DNA of 64,000 bases from NCBI GenBank assembly GCA_019636515.1, contig JAHBXI010000001.1:496001-560000 (forward strand), read 5' to 3'. A model generated the notes under the pieces. The model was given only the letters and a program-made list of their open reading frames with translations. It searched no databases and was not told the origin of the DNA. A program made the translations under genes and the position numbers. This document shows, piece after piece, positions 27,663-36,428 of this stretch (positions within the stretch are counted from its first letter, which is position 1; every line of letters starts with the position of its first letter). The DNA comes from Phycisphaeraceae bacterium. Lineage in GTDB: Bacteria; Planctomycetota; Phycisphaerae; Phycisphaerales; UBA1924.

Positions 27663-28148
27663 TCACCCCATCAACCACGCCACGAGCGTCGCGACCATGA
27701 GGCCCGCCAGTATGAGTATGGCCGCCGCGACGACGGCCAGCGAGGGGATGCCGGCCGGCGGCCGGGGGGCGCGGACCATCCGCAAGCCCGGGGGGATGGC
27801 CGCGTTCACGGCCTCATCGGGCTCCCGGGCCTGATCCTGCACAATGGCGATGACCAGGTTGGCATCGAACGGACGAAGCCCCTGCCGGACGCCGGCGGCC
27901 ACCAGGTCCCGGCGCCGATCCGGGGTCAGGATCGCGGCGCGGCCACCTTCGAGCGCTTCGCGTACCTGTTGTGCAAAGACCCAACGGACGTCATCGTCCT
28001 CCAGGCGCGAGGCCTCTCGGTTGGCTCGGACGACCCGCCGGGTACCGGGGGTGTTGCCCGAACGCAACAGGGAGGTTTGCGGGCCATCACCGGCGTTGAC
28101 CAGGCGCAACACTCTGGGCGTGGGATGACCGGCGGCGGACGGTTCCAT
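27663..28148 (-). CDS. uncharacterised protein with C-terminal membrane anchor
   Basis: 161 residues from the ATG at 28148 (an in-frame start at 28160 is also possible). The middle (DDDVRWVFAQQVREALEGGR, AGVRQGLRPFDANLVIAIVQ) is a helical, charged domain. The last 30 residues are one hydrophobic helix (SLAVVAAAILILAGLMVATL) ending at VAWLMG, so it looks tail-anchored with the domain in the cytoplasm. No family is recognised. It precedes thiE by 36 bases on the same strand. Confidence 0.6.
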   Translation of the reverse strand: MEPSAAGHPTPRVLRLVNAGDGPQTSLLRSGNTPGTRRVVRANREASRLEDDDVRWVFAQQVREALEGGRAAILTPDRRRDLVAAGVRQGLRPFDANLVIAIVQDQAREPDEAVNAAIPPGLRMVRAPRPPAGIPSLAVVAAAILILAGLMVATLVAWLMG

Positions 28149-28236
28149 GTGGATCCCCACGGTAGTGCATGTCGCGTGCCGTGCTCAATCGCCTCGCCGA
28201 GACAGGGCGATTTCGCGTCTGTTCGGGGCATGTCGG

Positions 28237-28242
28237 TATACT
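28237..28242 (+). promoter_or_regulatory. probable -10 element (TATACT)
   Basis: TATACT lies 32 bases before the ATG at 28275, in the recurring TAnAnT pattern. A -35 is not clear. Confidence 0.4.
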
Positions 28243-28274
28243 GTCCGGAGCACGATGCCGATGATGGTGAATGC

Positions 28275-28835
28275 ATGACGCAAGAAACTCCGGGAAGCCG
28301 CGTGGAAATGAGTGCCGGGCCGGGTAAGGCCGGGGCATCGACCGTCGCCGCTGGTTCCATCGACCCACTGGTTCTTGATGGAACCGGGGAGCGGGTCATC
28401 GACTCGCTGCGGACACTCTCGCGGCGGGGGAAACTCCCGGGGTTTGAGGCCCTCGCCGGCGGGTTCCGCGCGCGCGCGTTCGGCGATCCGTTCGATCACT
28501 GGCTGAACGCGGCGGTATCGGCACACGGGGCGGGCTCACGGATCGAATTCACGCTGACCCCGGCGCTGCGCATGCCGCTGATCTTCCTGGTCGTGACGGT
28601 GCTGACCATCCAGCCGGGGATGTGGCTGACGCACTCCATGCTGGCGACGTATTTTCCGTGGTACGGCCAGAACGTGAACACGTGGTGGTGGTACCTGCCG
28701 CTGGTGGTGCTGCCGCTGCCGGTGATCCTGGTCCGGATGTGGCGACGAAGCGTGGAGGGCGCGTGGAACCACGCGCTCGAACTGCGACAAACCATCGCGG
28801 CGGCCCTGGGCGCTCGCCCACCGGACGCGCCGTAG
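28275..28835 (+). CDS. uncharacterised membrane protein
   Basis: 186 residues. The first 95 are a soluble Gly/Ser-rich then helical region (ERVIDSLRTLSRRGKLPGFE). Two hydrophobic segments follow, around residues 97-120 (MPLIFLVVTVLTIQPGMWLT) and 133-152 (WWWYLPLVVLPLPVILVRMW), and a short basic C-terminus. No family is recognised. It is divergent from the tail-anchored protein and converges on lpxB. GGAG lies upstream but rather far, so the exact start is moderately certain. Confidence 0.6.
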   Translation: MTQETPGSRVEMSAGPGKAGASTVAAGSIDPLVLDGTGERVIDSLRTLSRRGKLPGFEALAGGFRARAFGDPFDHWLNAAVSAHGAGSRIEFTLTPALRMPLIFLVVTVLTIQPGMWLTHSMLATYFPWYGQNVNTWWWYLPLVVLPLPVILVRMWRRSVEGAWNHALELRQTIAAALGARPPDAP

Positions 28836-28852
28836 ACAGCCCGCGCCCGGGG

Positions 28853-30028
28853 TTACGAGGGCCGCAGCCCGGCGACGGATTCGATGGCATCGGCGGCCCG
28901 GGCCGACGCGGCCATGCCGCGGAACCGGACCACAACCGACGCCAGGTCCTTGCGCTGGGCTTCGAGCAGGGCGGAATCGGAGAGCATCCGGACGGCTTCC
29001 CGGGAGATCTCTCGGCCATCCCCGAAATAGGGCACGAATTCGGGCACGATCCGGCGACCGGCGATGAGGTTGGGAAGCGAGAAACAGGGACCGGACAGGA
29101 GCCAGGTCCCGATGAGGGTGTACGCGATGCGGCTGGTCTTGTAGACCACGATCATCGGCTTGATCTGCTTGGCGATCTGGAGCGTGACGGTCCCGCTGAC
29201 GACCAGGGCGATGTCGGCCCATCGGATGACGGCGTCGGTCGCGCCCGAGACGATCCCGAGTCTCTCGGGCCATCCGCCCGACGCCTCCGCGGCGTCTCTC
29301 AGGTCGGCCTCCACCTGGGGCGTGGTGGCGGCCACCATCCCGTCCGCGGCGGGGATCGACTCGCGGATGCCGCGGAAGGCATTGAGCAACACCGGCCAGT
29401 TGCGGCGGATCTCGCCGGGACGAGAGCCCGGCATGAGGGCAATACGGGGGGAACCGGCCGGGAATGCCGCCGCCTCCCGGTCCAGCGCATCACCGTCCAG
29501 GGGCCTGTCAAAGAGCATGTGTCCCACGTACCTTGCCGGGATGCGCCGCTGATTGAACCATGCCTCCTCGAAGGGCAAAATGCACAGCACCAGGTCGCTG
29601 ATACGGCGCAGGCGGGATGCCCGCCACGGGGCCCAGGCCCAAAACTGGGGGGCCACCAGGTTCACGACCTTGACGCCGCGGGACTTGGCGATCCTGGCCA
29701 GCGGGGTGTTGGCGGCGGGTGAATCGACCGGCACGTGGACGAGCAGGGGATGCGTCTCGACGAACCGTCGCACGCGGCTGTTGACGCGCAGATGCTCGAA
29801 GATCTTGGAGATCCCGGGGATGCCCATGACCGCGTCGTGCCCGGTGCGCTCGACGATGGTGGCCCCGGCCCGCTCCATCTTTGGCCCGCCCCAGGCGTAG
29901 ATCGGCAGCACGGGATGTCGCCGGTGCAGTTCGGCGATGACCTCGCTGGCGTGATCATCGCCGCTTGGCTCGAAGGCGGTAAACAGGAGGCCCGCCGGGG
30001 CCGGGGATTTTTCGCTGGAATCGGGCAC
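28853..30028 (-). CDS. lpxB: lipid-A-disaccharide synthase
   Basis: 391 residues of the GT19 family: FTAFEPSGDDHASEVIAEL at the N-terminus, MGIPGISKIFEHLR, LVAPQFWAWAPWRASRLRRI, and the sugar-nucleotide region IALMPGSRPGEIRRNWPVLL with ALVVSGTVTLQIA. It joins UDP-diacylglucosamine and lipid X to the lipid A disaccharide at the inner membrane, showing the organism makes lipopolysaccharide. The canonical AGExSGD motif appears as FEPSGDDHASE. No other lpx gene is adjacent. Confidence 0.92.
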   Translation of the reverse strand: MPDSSEKSPAPAGLLFTAFEPSGDDHASEVIAELHRRHPVLPIYAWGGPKMERAGATIVERTGHDAVMGIPGISKIFEHLRVNSRVRRFVETHPLLVHVPVDSPAANTPLARIAKSRGVKVVNLVAPQFWAWAPWRASRLRRISDLVLCILPFEEAWFNQRRIPARYVGHMLFDRPLDGDALDREAAAFPAGSPRIALMPGSRPGEIRRNWPVLLNAFRGIRESIPAADGMVAATTPQVEADLRDAAEASGGWPERLGIVSGATDAVIRWADIALVVSGTVTLQIAKQIKPMIVVYKTSRIAYTLIGTWLLSGPCFSLPNLIAGRRIVPEFVPYFGDGREISREAVRMLSDSALLEAQRKDLASVVVRFRGMAASARAADAIESVAGLRPS

Positions 30029-30076
30029 GAGTTACACTCACTCTTCGCGTCGGCCGCCAGTCTGCCTTCCCGGCTT

Positions 30077-30727
30077 TCAGAACCCGGCCTCGGTCAACCA
30101 TTCCGAAGGGCGCTGGCCCAGGGCCTGCGCGATGGAGAGCATGGACTCGATGCTGGGCAGGTGCGCGCCTCGCTCGATCGAACTCAACTGGCTCACGCTC
30201 ACCCCGGAATGCTCGGAGAGGTCCTTGAGTGTCCAGTCCTTGTCGATGCGGACAAGCCGGATCCTTCGGCCCAGTTCGTGGCGAAGCCGGTCCTGGGGCC
30301 GGCGTCCAAGCCCGAACGACGTTGCCGCGGCCGCGATGGAGGCCCGCAGATCGCTGATGGAAAACGGCTTGGCGATGTAATCGAACACCTCCTGACGGAA
30401 CGTCTGCCGCATGCTGTCGAGCGTTGGGTAGCCCGTCACCACGATGACGCAGAGTCGGCGCCATCGGCGTCGGATCTCGGTCAGGATCTGCTCTCCGCTC
30501 GCGTCACCCATCTTGATATCCAGGAGCACGATGTCGGGGAGCCTTTCCTCTCCGGCCCGGAAGAACTCCTCGGGCGAGGCGCACGTCCTGATCTCGTGGC
30601 CGTCGGGCTCGAGAACCGAGCGGACGTACTCGCGGAAGTCCGGGTCGTCATCGACCGCCAGGATGGACAGCGGGCTGACCGGGGCGGGCGACACCGGGCG
30701 GGATGGTTCGTTACGGTCTGGCGTCAC
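30077..30727 (-). CDS. response regulator with XRE (Cro/CI-type) output domain
   Basis: 216 residues. Residues 20-135 are a receiver domain: SILAVDDDPDFREYV (acidic pocket), the phospho-accepting Asp in DIVLLDIKMGDASG, VVTGYP, and the Lys in DYIAKPFS. Residues 150-212 form an XRE-type helix-turn-helix (LGRRIRLVRIDKDWTLKDLS, then VSQLSSIERGAHLPSIESML). This output fold is uncommon among response regulators. A GTG at 30727 with GGAG 7 bases before is the start. It lies directly downstream of the histidine kinase, its likely partner. Confidence 0.88.
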   Translation of the reverse strand: MTPDRNEPSRPVSPAPVSPLSILAVDDDPDFREYVRSVLEPDGHEIRTCASPEEFFRAGEERLPDIVLLDIKMGDASGEQILTEIRRRWRRLCVIVVTGYPTLDSMRQTFRQEVFDYIAKPFSISDLRASIAAAATSFGLGRRPQDRLRHELGRRIRLVRIDKDWTLKDLSEHSGVSVSQLSSIERGAHLPSIESMLSIAQALGQRPSEWLTEAGF

Positions 30728-30829
30728 GCGGTACTCCGCTGCTTTCCAAAGGCTAGGCGCGGCGTGTGATGGGAGTCCCCGGCCGTGGAAGAGCACGGGG
30801 CGGATCATGCGCCGGCGCGCACGCCGGGT

Positions 30830-32455
30830 TCATGCGGGAACTTCGCCGGCCCGTATGGGCAGCATCACCTCGAATTCCGCGCCGGGGGCGTCGGTTCGGT
30901 TCCTGGCGAGCAGAACGCCGCCGTGTTCACGGACGATGCCCTCGCTGACGGCCAGGCCCAGGCCGGTGCCGTTGGAATCAAGTCTCGATGACACAAACGG
31001 ATCAAAGAGCCTGGGGAGGAGGGACGGATCGATTCCTGGCCCGTCGTCCTGGACGGTTACGCTGACCCAGGGGGCATCATCCCGAGTGCGCTGGTCGGCG
31101 GTCAGAACGATGGTGCCTTTCGAGTTCTCGTCACGATGGACACGCGACGACCGGAGGGCATCGGCGGCGTTTCGGATGAGGTTGACAAAGACCTGCACCA
31201 TCCGCGGGGCGTCGCACTCGACCACGATCGAAGGGTCGATGCGGTTCTCGATCCTTGCCCACGCGCCCCGGCGGTCCAGGCTCACCAGCGTGGCCGCCTC
31301 CTCCGCGATGGCTCGCAGTTCGACCGGCTCGCTGGCCGGTGGCCGCGCCCTGGCGAAATCGAGGAGGCTCTCACCGAGCCGTTCGAGCCTTCCGACCACT
31401 CGCACCATCAGCGCGGCCGTCGCGGGGTCAACGCCCCGGGCGGGCTCGGCCGCGAGGCGTTCGATCAGTCCTTTGAGCACCGCCAGGGGGGTATTGAGTT
31501 CGTGGGCGATCCCCGCGGACATCATCCCCAGGCTCGCCAGGCGGTCGGCGTCGGCGAGGTTTTTCCTGGCGTTCTCGAGCAGGTGGTTCTTGCGTTTGAG
31601 GTCGGTCGCGGACGCGTTGAGATCGTCGAGGGCCTCGGCCAGGCGGCGCTGGTGCTCTCGGAGGGAGAGGATGGCCTCGTTCCGCGAGCGCATGATCTCG
31701 CCAAGTTCGTCCGCGGGCATGAAGCCCGGATCGACGAGTTCCTCGTTCGATCGCCCCTCTCGCACGGCCTGATCGGCGGCGAGGATCCTGCGGATCGGGG
31801 CGTAGACGTGCCGCGGCAGGATGAAGACCTCCAGGGCGACGGCCACGAGGGCGTAGACGGTGAGGAGAGCCGCCGTGACCAGCATGTACAGTCGAAGCAC
31901 GGCGCGGCGAGCCTGCTCGCTCCGTCCTTCGGCGACCACGAACAAACCGTGAGAGCCGTGCCCGCTCCTCGGGATGTACGACACCGCGGCGGGGACTTCA
32001 CCGCCGGACGAAACCTCGACCGGGGCGGGCGAGGCAACCATGGCGCGGGCGGCCGCATCGCTCCCCAGCCCCAGTTCCTCGGCGGTTCCAAACCGGACGG
32101 CCCGCCCGGTGGCCGCCACGATCTCGGACAATTCGCCGGGCGTCATGCCCGGGGCCTGGCGTGCCGCCCTGGCCACCACCTGGAGCAGGATCTGGGATTC
32201 GTCGAGTTCGGCCCGGTAGACGATCTCGTTGAGCGCGGGCCGTACGGCCAGCAACAGGATCGCCGCCAGCGTGAGCGAAAAGACCGTGTGCAGAAAGAGC
32301 AGTTTCTTCCGTATCCGAAGGCCGGCGAGAAAGCCCGAGGCCCGCGCGTCGTGCCGACGCGGGCGAGCCAGGAGGCGTGGAATCGGCCTGGCGGGCGACT
32401 CCTCGGTCGGATCGGGATCGGTGGGCATTTCCGGCATGTGATCGGCTGCGTGCAT
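30830..32455 (-). CDS. sensor histidine kinase
   Basis: 541 residues. Transmembrane helix 1 is near residues 50-68 and helix 2 near 190-212, bounding a periplasmic sensor of about 120 residues. A HAMP-like segment and coiled coil lead to the phospho-acceptor MSAGIAHELNTPLAVLKG, and the ATPase has NLIRNAADALRSS, DDGPGIDP, GTGLGLAVSEGI. It belongs to the NtrB-like group of kinases. The gene starts 100 bases from divergent rsmB and is followed, 102 bases on, by the receiver-XRE regulator. Confidence 0.92.
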   Translation of the reverse strand: MHAADHMPEMPTDPDPTEESPARPIPRLLARPRRHDARASGFLAGLRIRKKLLFLHTVFSLTLAAILLLAVRPALNEIVYRAELDESQILLQVVARAARQAPGMTPGELSEIVAATGRAVRFGTAEELGLGSDAAARAMVASPAPVEVSSGGEVPAAVSYIPRSGHGSHGLFVVAEGRSEQARRAVLRLYMLVTAALLTVYALVAVALEVFILPRHVYAPIRRILAADQAVREGRSNEELVDPGFMPADELGEIMRSRNEAILSLREHQRRLAEALDDLNASATDLKRKNHLLENARKNLADADRLASLGMMSAGIAHELNTPLAVLKGLIERLAAEPARGVDPATAALMVRVVGRLERLGESLLDFARARPPASEPVELRAIAEEAATLVSLDRRGAWARIENRIDPSIVVECDAPRMVQVFVNLIRNAADALRSSRVHRDENSKGTIVLTADQRTRDDAPWVSVTVQDDGPGIDPSLLPRLFDPFVSSRLDSNGTGLGLAVSEGIVREHGGVLLARNRTDAPGAEFEVMLPIRAGEVPA

Positions 32456-32555
32456 CGTAGAGCAAGCATCCCTTCGACGTCCCTGGGCACCGGGCTGGCG
32501 GGTCGGACAGGCACGACCCCGTCCACGGGAGACGTCCCGGGAACTACAGTGCTTC

Positions 32556-33941
32556 ATGCGCCGTCGGCCGGACATGCCGCGAGAATCGAGCCGGAGCCGC
32601 GTCATCGATCGCGTGCGCCGGTTGTGCGAGGTCTTTCCCGATCTTTCCCCGGATCCGCTCGATGAATCCGGGCTGGATCCCAGGGACGCGGCGCTGATGC
32701 ACGCGATCCATGACGCGACCGTGCGACGGTGGACCACGCTTGAGTGGATCGTCTCGGTCGCGGCTTCGCGCGATGCCTGGGGCCTTGATCCGTACGTGCG
32801 GGCGGGGTTGCTTGTCGGGTCGGCGCAACTCCTTCTGCTGGATCGGATCCCGGACCACGCCGCGATCAACGAGGCCGTGGAATGGGTCAAGACGCATCGC
32901 GGACGCGGCGCGGCCGGCCTGGTCAACGCGGTCCTGCGCCGGGTGTGCGCTGTTCGATTGACCGAGAGCGACGGCAAGCGCTGCCTGCGGGAAACCTGGA
33001 CCTGCCGACGGGATGAGATCCCGCTGGCCGACGGCGGCGCCCTCTCGCTTCGGGGAGACGTGATGCCCGAGGACGCGACGGAGCGGATCGCGGTGTCGGC
33101 CGGCGTGTCCCGATGGCTCATCACTCGCTGGAGAGACCGCGCGGGCGCCGAGCAGGCTTGCCGTCTGGCCTGGAGGTCGGTCTGCGCCGCCCCGGTGATC
33201 GTCAACGCCTTGCACGCGGTCGAGCCGGTGGGGTTTCCCGTCGCCGAGGGCGGTTCGCTTGAACTGGCCAGGCACCAGCAGCCGGGGCATTTCTGCGTGG
33301 ACGGTCCGCGTGAGGCGCTCACCGGGCTTCTCGCCCGGCGCACGGATGTGTGGGTGCAGGATCCTTCCTCATCGGCGGCGGTCGAGTCGGTTGGTGACCT
33401 TTCTCCGGGGCTGATCGTGGACCTGTGCGCCGGCCGCGGGACCAAGACGAGGCAGTTGGCCTCTCAGTTCCCCGCCTCCCGCATCATCGCGACCGACACG
33501 GACCCTCGACGATTCGAGGCTCTTGCCCGCCACTTCAACGGCCACCCGTTGGTCGAGGTGGTCGCGGCGGACCGGGTTGAGGATCGCGTCGGTCGAGCGG
33601 CGGACCTCGTCCTGGCCGACGTGCCGTGCTCGAACTCTGGTGTTCTGGCTCGGCGTATCGAGGCTCGACACCGGGCCGGCCCAGGCCAGTTGGCCCGGCT
33701 TGTCGGTCTGCAGGGCCGGATCCTGCGCCGCGCCGCGGGGCTGGTTCGCCCCGGCGGGGCGATCCTCTACGCCACGTGCAGTCTTGAGCCCGAGGAGAAC
33801 CAGGATCGCGTCCGGGAATCAGCGCCGGCGGGGTTCGAGATCGCTCGCGAGCGGTGGTCGGAGCCGGGCGGAGGTCCCGGGCGCCCGAGTTCGGAGCACC
33901 GAGACGGTTCGTACTCGGCCTTGCTGGCGCCGCGTGTCTAG
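32556..33941 (+). CDS. rsmB: 16S rRNA m5C methyltransferase RsmB-like (NusB + NOP2/Sun)
   Basis: 461 residues. The N-terminal half is NusB-like (VRAGLLVGSAQLLLLDRIPD, AINEAVEWVKTHRGRGAAGL). The C-terminal half is the NOP2/Sun methyltransferase: SAM motif LIVDLCAGRGTKTRQLA, motif IV DVPCSNSGVL and motif VI YATCSLEPEEN, containing the two catalytic cysteines. It methylates a cytosine of 16S rRNA (C967 in E. coli). TACAGT, a possible -10, ends only 5 bases before the ATG, so translation may be leaderless or start at a later Met. An insertion sequence lies immediately after its stop. Confidence 0.88.
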   Translation: MRRRPDMPRESSRSRVIDRVRRLCEVFPDLSPDPLDESGLDPRDAALMHAIHDATVRRWTTLEWIVSVAASRDAWGLDPYVRAGLLVGSAQLLLLDRIPDHAAINEAVEWVKTHRGRGAAGLVNAVLRRVCAVRLTESDGKRCLRETWTCRRDEIPLADGGALSLRGDVMPEDATERIAVSAGVSRWLITRWRDRAGAEQACRLAWRSVCAAPVIVNALHAVEPVGFPVAEGGSLELARHQQPGHFCVDGPREALTGLLARRTDVWVQDPSSSAAVESVGDLSPGLIVDLCAGRGTKTRQLASQFPASRIIATDTDPRRFEALARHFNGHPLVEVVAADRVEDRVGRAADLVLADVPCSNSGVLARRIEARHRAGPGQLARLVGLQGRILRRAAGLVRPGGAILYATCSLEPEENQDRVRESAPAGFEIARERWSEPGGGPGRPSSEHRDGSYSALLAPRV

Positions 33942-33944
33942 GAG
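33935..33944. repeat. left 10-bp target site duplication of the IS
   Basis: TGTCTAGGAG directly abuts the left inverted repeat and is identical to 35176-35185. It includes the TAG stop of rsmB. Confidence 0.95.
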
Positions 33945-35175
33945 CAGGGCAAACGCATTATCCGCTGGGTGAGGCGAGGAGTCTGAGGAGGTAGCGGTGG
34001 TCCCAGCCGGCCATGAGGCGTTTGTTCCTGATGCCCATCTTTTCGGAAGTGTCGTGCCGGAGGGCGTTGAGGGCGATTCGGCGCAGACGCGACATGTTCT
34101 GGGCTCCGTGGCCCGCTCGGAGGCGGCTGTTGTCCTCGTTGAAGCACACGTCCAGTCGCCAGTGCAACTGGTTCTCCACGCCCCAGTGGGATCGCACCGC
34201 CGCGGCGATCCGCTCGGCCTTGCGTGTCTCCACGCTGGCGATGAAGTGGTGCGTCGTCTTGGTCGTGGCGTCTCCGATGGTCCGCTCGCGCTGCACGCGC
34301 ACCAGACACGCGACGCCCGGCCAGCCCGATGCTTCCACCAGGTCGCGTGGGGACCAGGTGATCGTCGTCGTCCGCGTCTCGATCCGCCCGTGCCCCTTGT
34401 CCACCTCGACATGGGTGTCGTGCGCGGCGTCGCGCCAGCCCTTCCCGGCCGCCCGGTCGAAGACCCGGGCCACGTCCGCGTGCAGCGTCGGTTGGTTGTC
34501 CTTGACCGCCAGCACATACTCGCCGCCGCCCTTGACGATCTTCTCGGCGATCGCCTTCTGGCAGCCGATCGCGTCGATGGTGACGGTCATTGCCTTGAGG
34601 TCCAGCAGCTCCAGCAGCCGTGGGATCGCGGTGATCTCGTTGCTCTTGTCGCCCACGGCCAGTTGCCCGAAGACCAGCCCGTGCTCACCGGCCCAGGCGC
34701 TGACCATGTGGATCGCGGCCTTGCCCGACGCGGCGTCAAAGCTCCGCCGCAGCGTCTTGCCGTCGAGTGCGATCGTGCCGGAGAGTTCCCCGACCAGGGT
34801 GTTGGTCCAGGCCCGGAAGCACGCCTCGAAGGCGTCCGGGTCCAACCGCGCGAAGATTCTCGCGAAGGTGTCGTGCGTCGGCGTGTCGCCGGGCAGGTCC
34901 AGGAACGTGGCGAACCAGTCCCGCTTGGCCCGGCCAAAAGCCGCCACCCCGACCCAGTCCTCGGACCCGCAGATCACCCCGCAGATGGCGATGGTGATGA
35001 CCGAAACCAGAGGGTAGCGTTTGCCGTGATCGCTCCGGGGATCGGGCAGGTCCCCAAAGTGCCGTGTCACCGATGTCGTGGTCATCCAGACCTCCGTTGA
35101 ATCCCGCGGCATCCAGCCACGGTCATTCAACATCGATCACAACCACCCATCAGCACCGATAATGCGTTTGCCCTG
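33945..35175 (-). mobile_element. complete ISAs1-family insertion sequence (1231 bp)
   Basis: The element is bounded by perfect 18-bp terminal inverted repeats, CAGGGCAAACGCATTATC at 33945-33962 and its complement at 35158-35175, and flanked by a 10-bp direct repeat. A single transposase gene fills it. The CAGGG tips, duplication size and transposase type fit the ISAs1 family. Everything is intact and both duplication copies are identical, so the insertion looks recent and probably able to move. Confidence 0.95.
33958..35085 (-). CDS. ISAs1-family DDE transposase
   Basis: 375 residues from the ATG at 35085, which has GGAGG 6 bases ahead (a longer open frame begins at 35133). An N-terminal domain (HFGDLPDPRSDHGKRYPLVS, CGSEDWVGVAAFGRAKRDWF) is followed by the catalytic domain: first Asp in IALDGKTLRRSFD, second in VTIDAIGCQKAIAEKIV, and the YREK-like glutamate region SHWGVENQLHWRLDVCFNED. 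It catalyses cut-and-paste movement of the element. The stop lies inside the terminal inverted repeat. Confidence 0.95.
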   Translation of the reverse strand: MTTTSVTRHFGDLPDPRSDHGKRYPLVSVITIAICGVICGSEDWVGVAAFGRAKRDWFATFLDLPGDTPTHDTFARIFARLDPDAFEACFRAWTNTLVGELSGTIALDGKTLRRSFDAASGKAAIHMVSAWAGEHGLVFGQLAVGDKSNEITAIPRLLELLDLKAMTVTIDAIGCQKAIAEKIVKGGGEYVLAVKDNQPTLHADVARVFDRAAGKGWRDAAHDTHVEVDKGHGRIETRTTTITWSPRDLVEASGWPGVACLVRVQRERTIGDATTKTTHHFIASVETRKAERIAAAVRSHWGVENQLHWRLDVCFNEDNSRLRAGHGAQNMSRLRRIALNALRHDTSEKMGIRNKRLMAGWDHRYLLRLLASPSG

Positions 35176-35185
35176 TGTCTAGGAG
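35176..35185. repeat. right 10-bp target site duplication of the IS
   Basis: TGTCTAGGAG, identical to 33935-33944. Removing the element and one copy restores rsmB's stop followed by the original downstream sequence. Confidence 0.95.
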
Positions 35186-35215
35186 CCGCGGCGGGATCAC
35201 GGCCGCGCGACGGGG

Positions 35216-35221
35216 TACACT
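35216..35221 (+). promoter_or_regulatory. probable -10 element (TACACT) of the PTS IIA gene
   Basis: TACACT lies 72 bases before the ATG at 35294, downstream of the insertion sequence, so the promoter was not separated from its gene by the insertion. Confidence 0.35.
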
Positions 35222-35293
35222 CTTCCTCTCGCTCGGTTCCCAACCGGGCGTTGACCATCCGACGAACCGAGCCGCCGCGAGGACCGACCGCGC

Positions 35294-35767
35294 ATGAATC
35301 TTCTGGACTACCTCACGCCCCACACGATCCGCGCCCCATTGACCGCCCTGGACAAGCGCGGCGCGATCGACGAACTGGTCGACCTGCTGACCGCGGCGGG
35401 GCGAGTTCCAGACCCCAAGGCACTCAAGGAGGCAGTCTGGATCCGAGAGCAGACTCGCACGACAGGCATCGGCAGCGGCCTGGCGATCCCCCACGGCAAA
35501 TGCCCGGGGCTTCCGGGCCTGATCATGGCCATAGGCAAACCCGCCCGACCGATGGACTTTGAATCCATCGACGGCCAGCCCGTTCAACTGATCTTTCTGC
35601 TCGGTAGTCCTCCCGAAAAAGGCAGCGACCACATCCAGGCCCTGGCCCGAGTCAGCCGCCTGATGATGATGGACTCGTTCCGCGAGCGCATCTACGCGGC
35701 CCGTTCGACCGACGAGATCTATGAACTCCTCAAGGGCCAGGAGTCTCCAACGGCCACGACCAAGTAG
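35294..35767 (+). CDS. PTS IIA component, PtsN/fructose type
   Basis: 157 residues of the PTS EIIA type 2 fold. The active-site region is GIGSGLAIPHGKCPGL, whose histidine accepts phosphate from HPr/NPr; MNLLDYLTPHTIRAPLTALD and DHIQALARVSRLMMMD are also typical. With no EIIB/EIIC domain or transporter nearby, a regulatory nitrogen-PTS-like role is more likely than sugar uptake. It stands alone between the IS and the CheY-like gene. Confidence 0.85.
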   Translation: MNLLDYLTPHTIRAPLTALDKRGAIDELVDLLTAAGRVPDPKALKEAVWIREQTRTTGIGSGLAIPHGKCPGLPGLIMAIGKPARPMDFESIDGQPVQLIFLLGSPPEKGSDHIQALARVSRLMMMDSFRERIYAARSTDEIYELLKGQESPTATTK

Positions 35768-35794
35768 GCAGGACCAGGTAGGCACGACCAAGTT
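35756..35794. repeat. short imperfect tandem repeat after the PTS IIA stop
   Basis: About three degenerate copies of a 14-base unit resembling ACGACCAAGTAGGC run across the stop codon and into the spacer. The last in-frame copy encodes the Thr-Thr-Lys end of the protein. Confidence 0.5.
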
Positions 35795-36015
35795 CGCCAC
35801 ACGACCACGCGGGGCACACGCCCAGGCGCGGCGTGGCCCAGGCGTCCGCGGACCTCTCTGGCCGGCGCCCGCTCCGGTTCGCCGGCATGATCGATGTACG
35901 TCGGTCCGAGAACCCGTCGCGCCCGAGGCGTCGTCGGTACCTGTCAAGCCGCCCACCATGGTGGTCGATGCACCCCCCCGGGCCTGTCCATCGGCCCAGG
36001 GAGCCAGCCCGCACC

Positions 36016-36402
36016 ATGCCACGTGTTGTACTTGCCGATGATGAGCACCCCATCCGCCTGATTCTCTCGGCGAAACTCCGCGAGAGGGGGTATGAGGTTA
36101 TCGAGTGCCGGGATGGCGACGAGGCCTACGAGTCGATCACGTCCGGCGTGCCCGACGTGCTCGTGACCGATTTCCAGATGCCCCTGATGTCGGGCCTGGA
36201 ACTGGCGATGCGTCTTCGATCCGAGCCGGGAACCTGCCACCTTCCGATCCTGATGCTCACGGCGCGCGGCCACTCGATACCCGACCACGACCTGGCAAGA
36301 ACGAATATCCGCGCGGTGCTTCCCAAGCCATTTAGCGTGAAGTTGGTGCTGGAGCGAGTCGCGTCGATCGTCTCTGATTCCGCGTCCTCTCGGGCCGCGT
36401 AA
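36016..36402 (+). CDS. single-domain CheY-like response regulator
   Basis: 128 residues consisting only of a receiver: VVLADDEHPIRLIL (acidic pair), the phospho-accepting Asp in DVLVTDFQMPLMSGLEL, LMLTARG and the Lys in AVLPKPFS. No output domain exists, so it works through protein contact. It ends 26 bases before an HD-GYP gene, and the pair is probably co-transcribed, suggesting that it modulates the phosphodiesterase or shares its input. Confidence 0.9.
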   Translation: MPRVVLADDEHPIRLILSAKLRERGYEVIECRDGDEAYESITSGVPDVLVTDFQMPLMSGLELAMRLRSEPGTCHLPILMLTARGHSIPDHDLARTNIRAVLPKPFSVKLVLERVASIVSDSASSRAA

Positions 36403-36428
36403 GGCCTTGACCTCGGGGGGGGGTTCTC

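Noticed and set aside
27600-27700. Possible TPP riboswitch before the ThiD2-ThiE gene
   Set aside because: Only 36 bases separate it from the preceding gene and no thi-box sequence is visible.
25453-27834. 793-codon plus-strand open frame
   Set aside because: Antisense to the M16 peptidase and ThiD2-ThiE genes, both of which have intact catalytic motifs.
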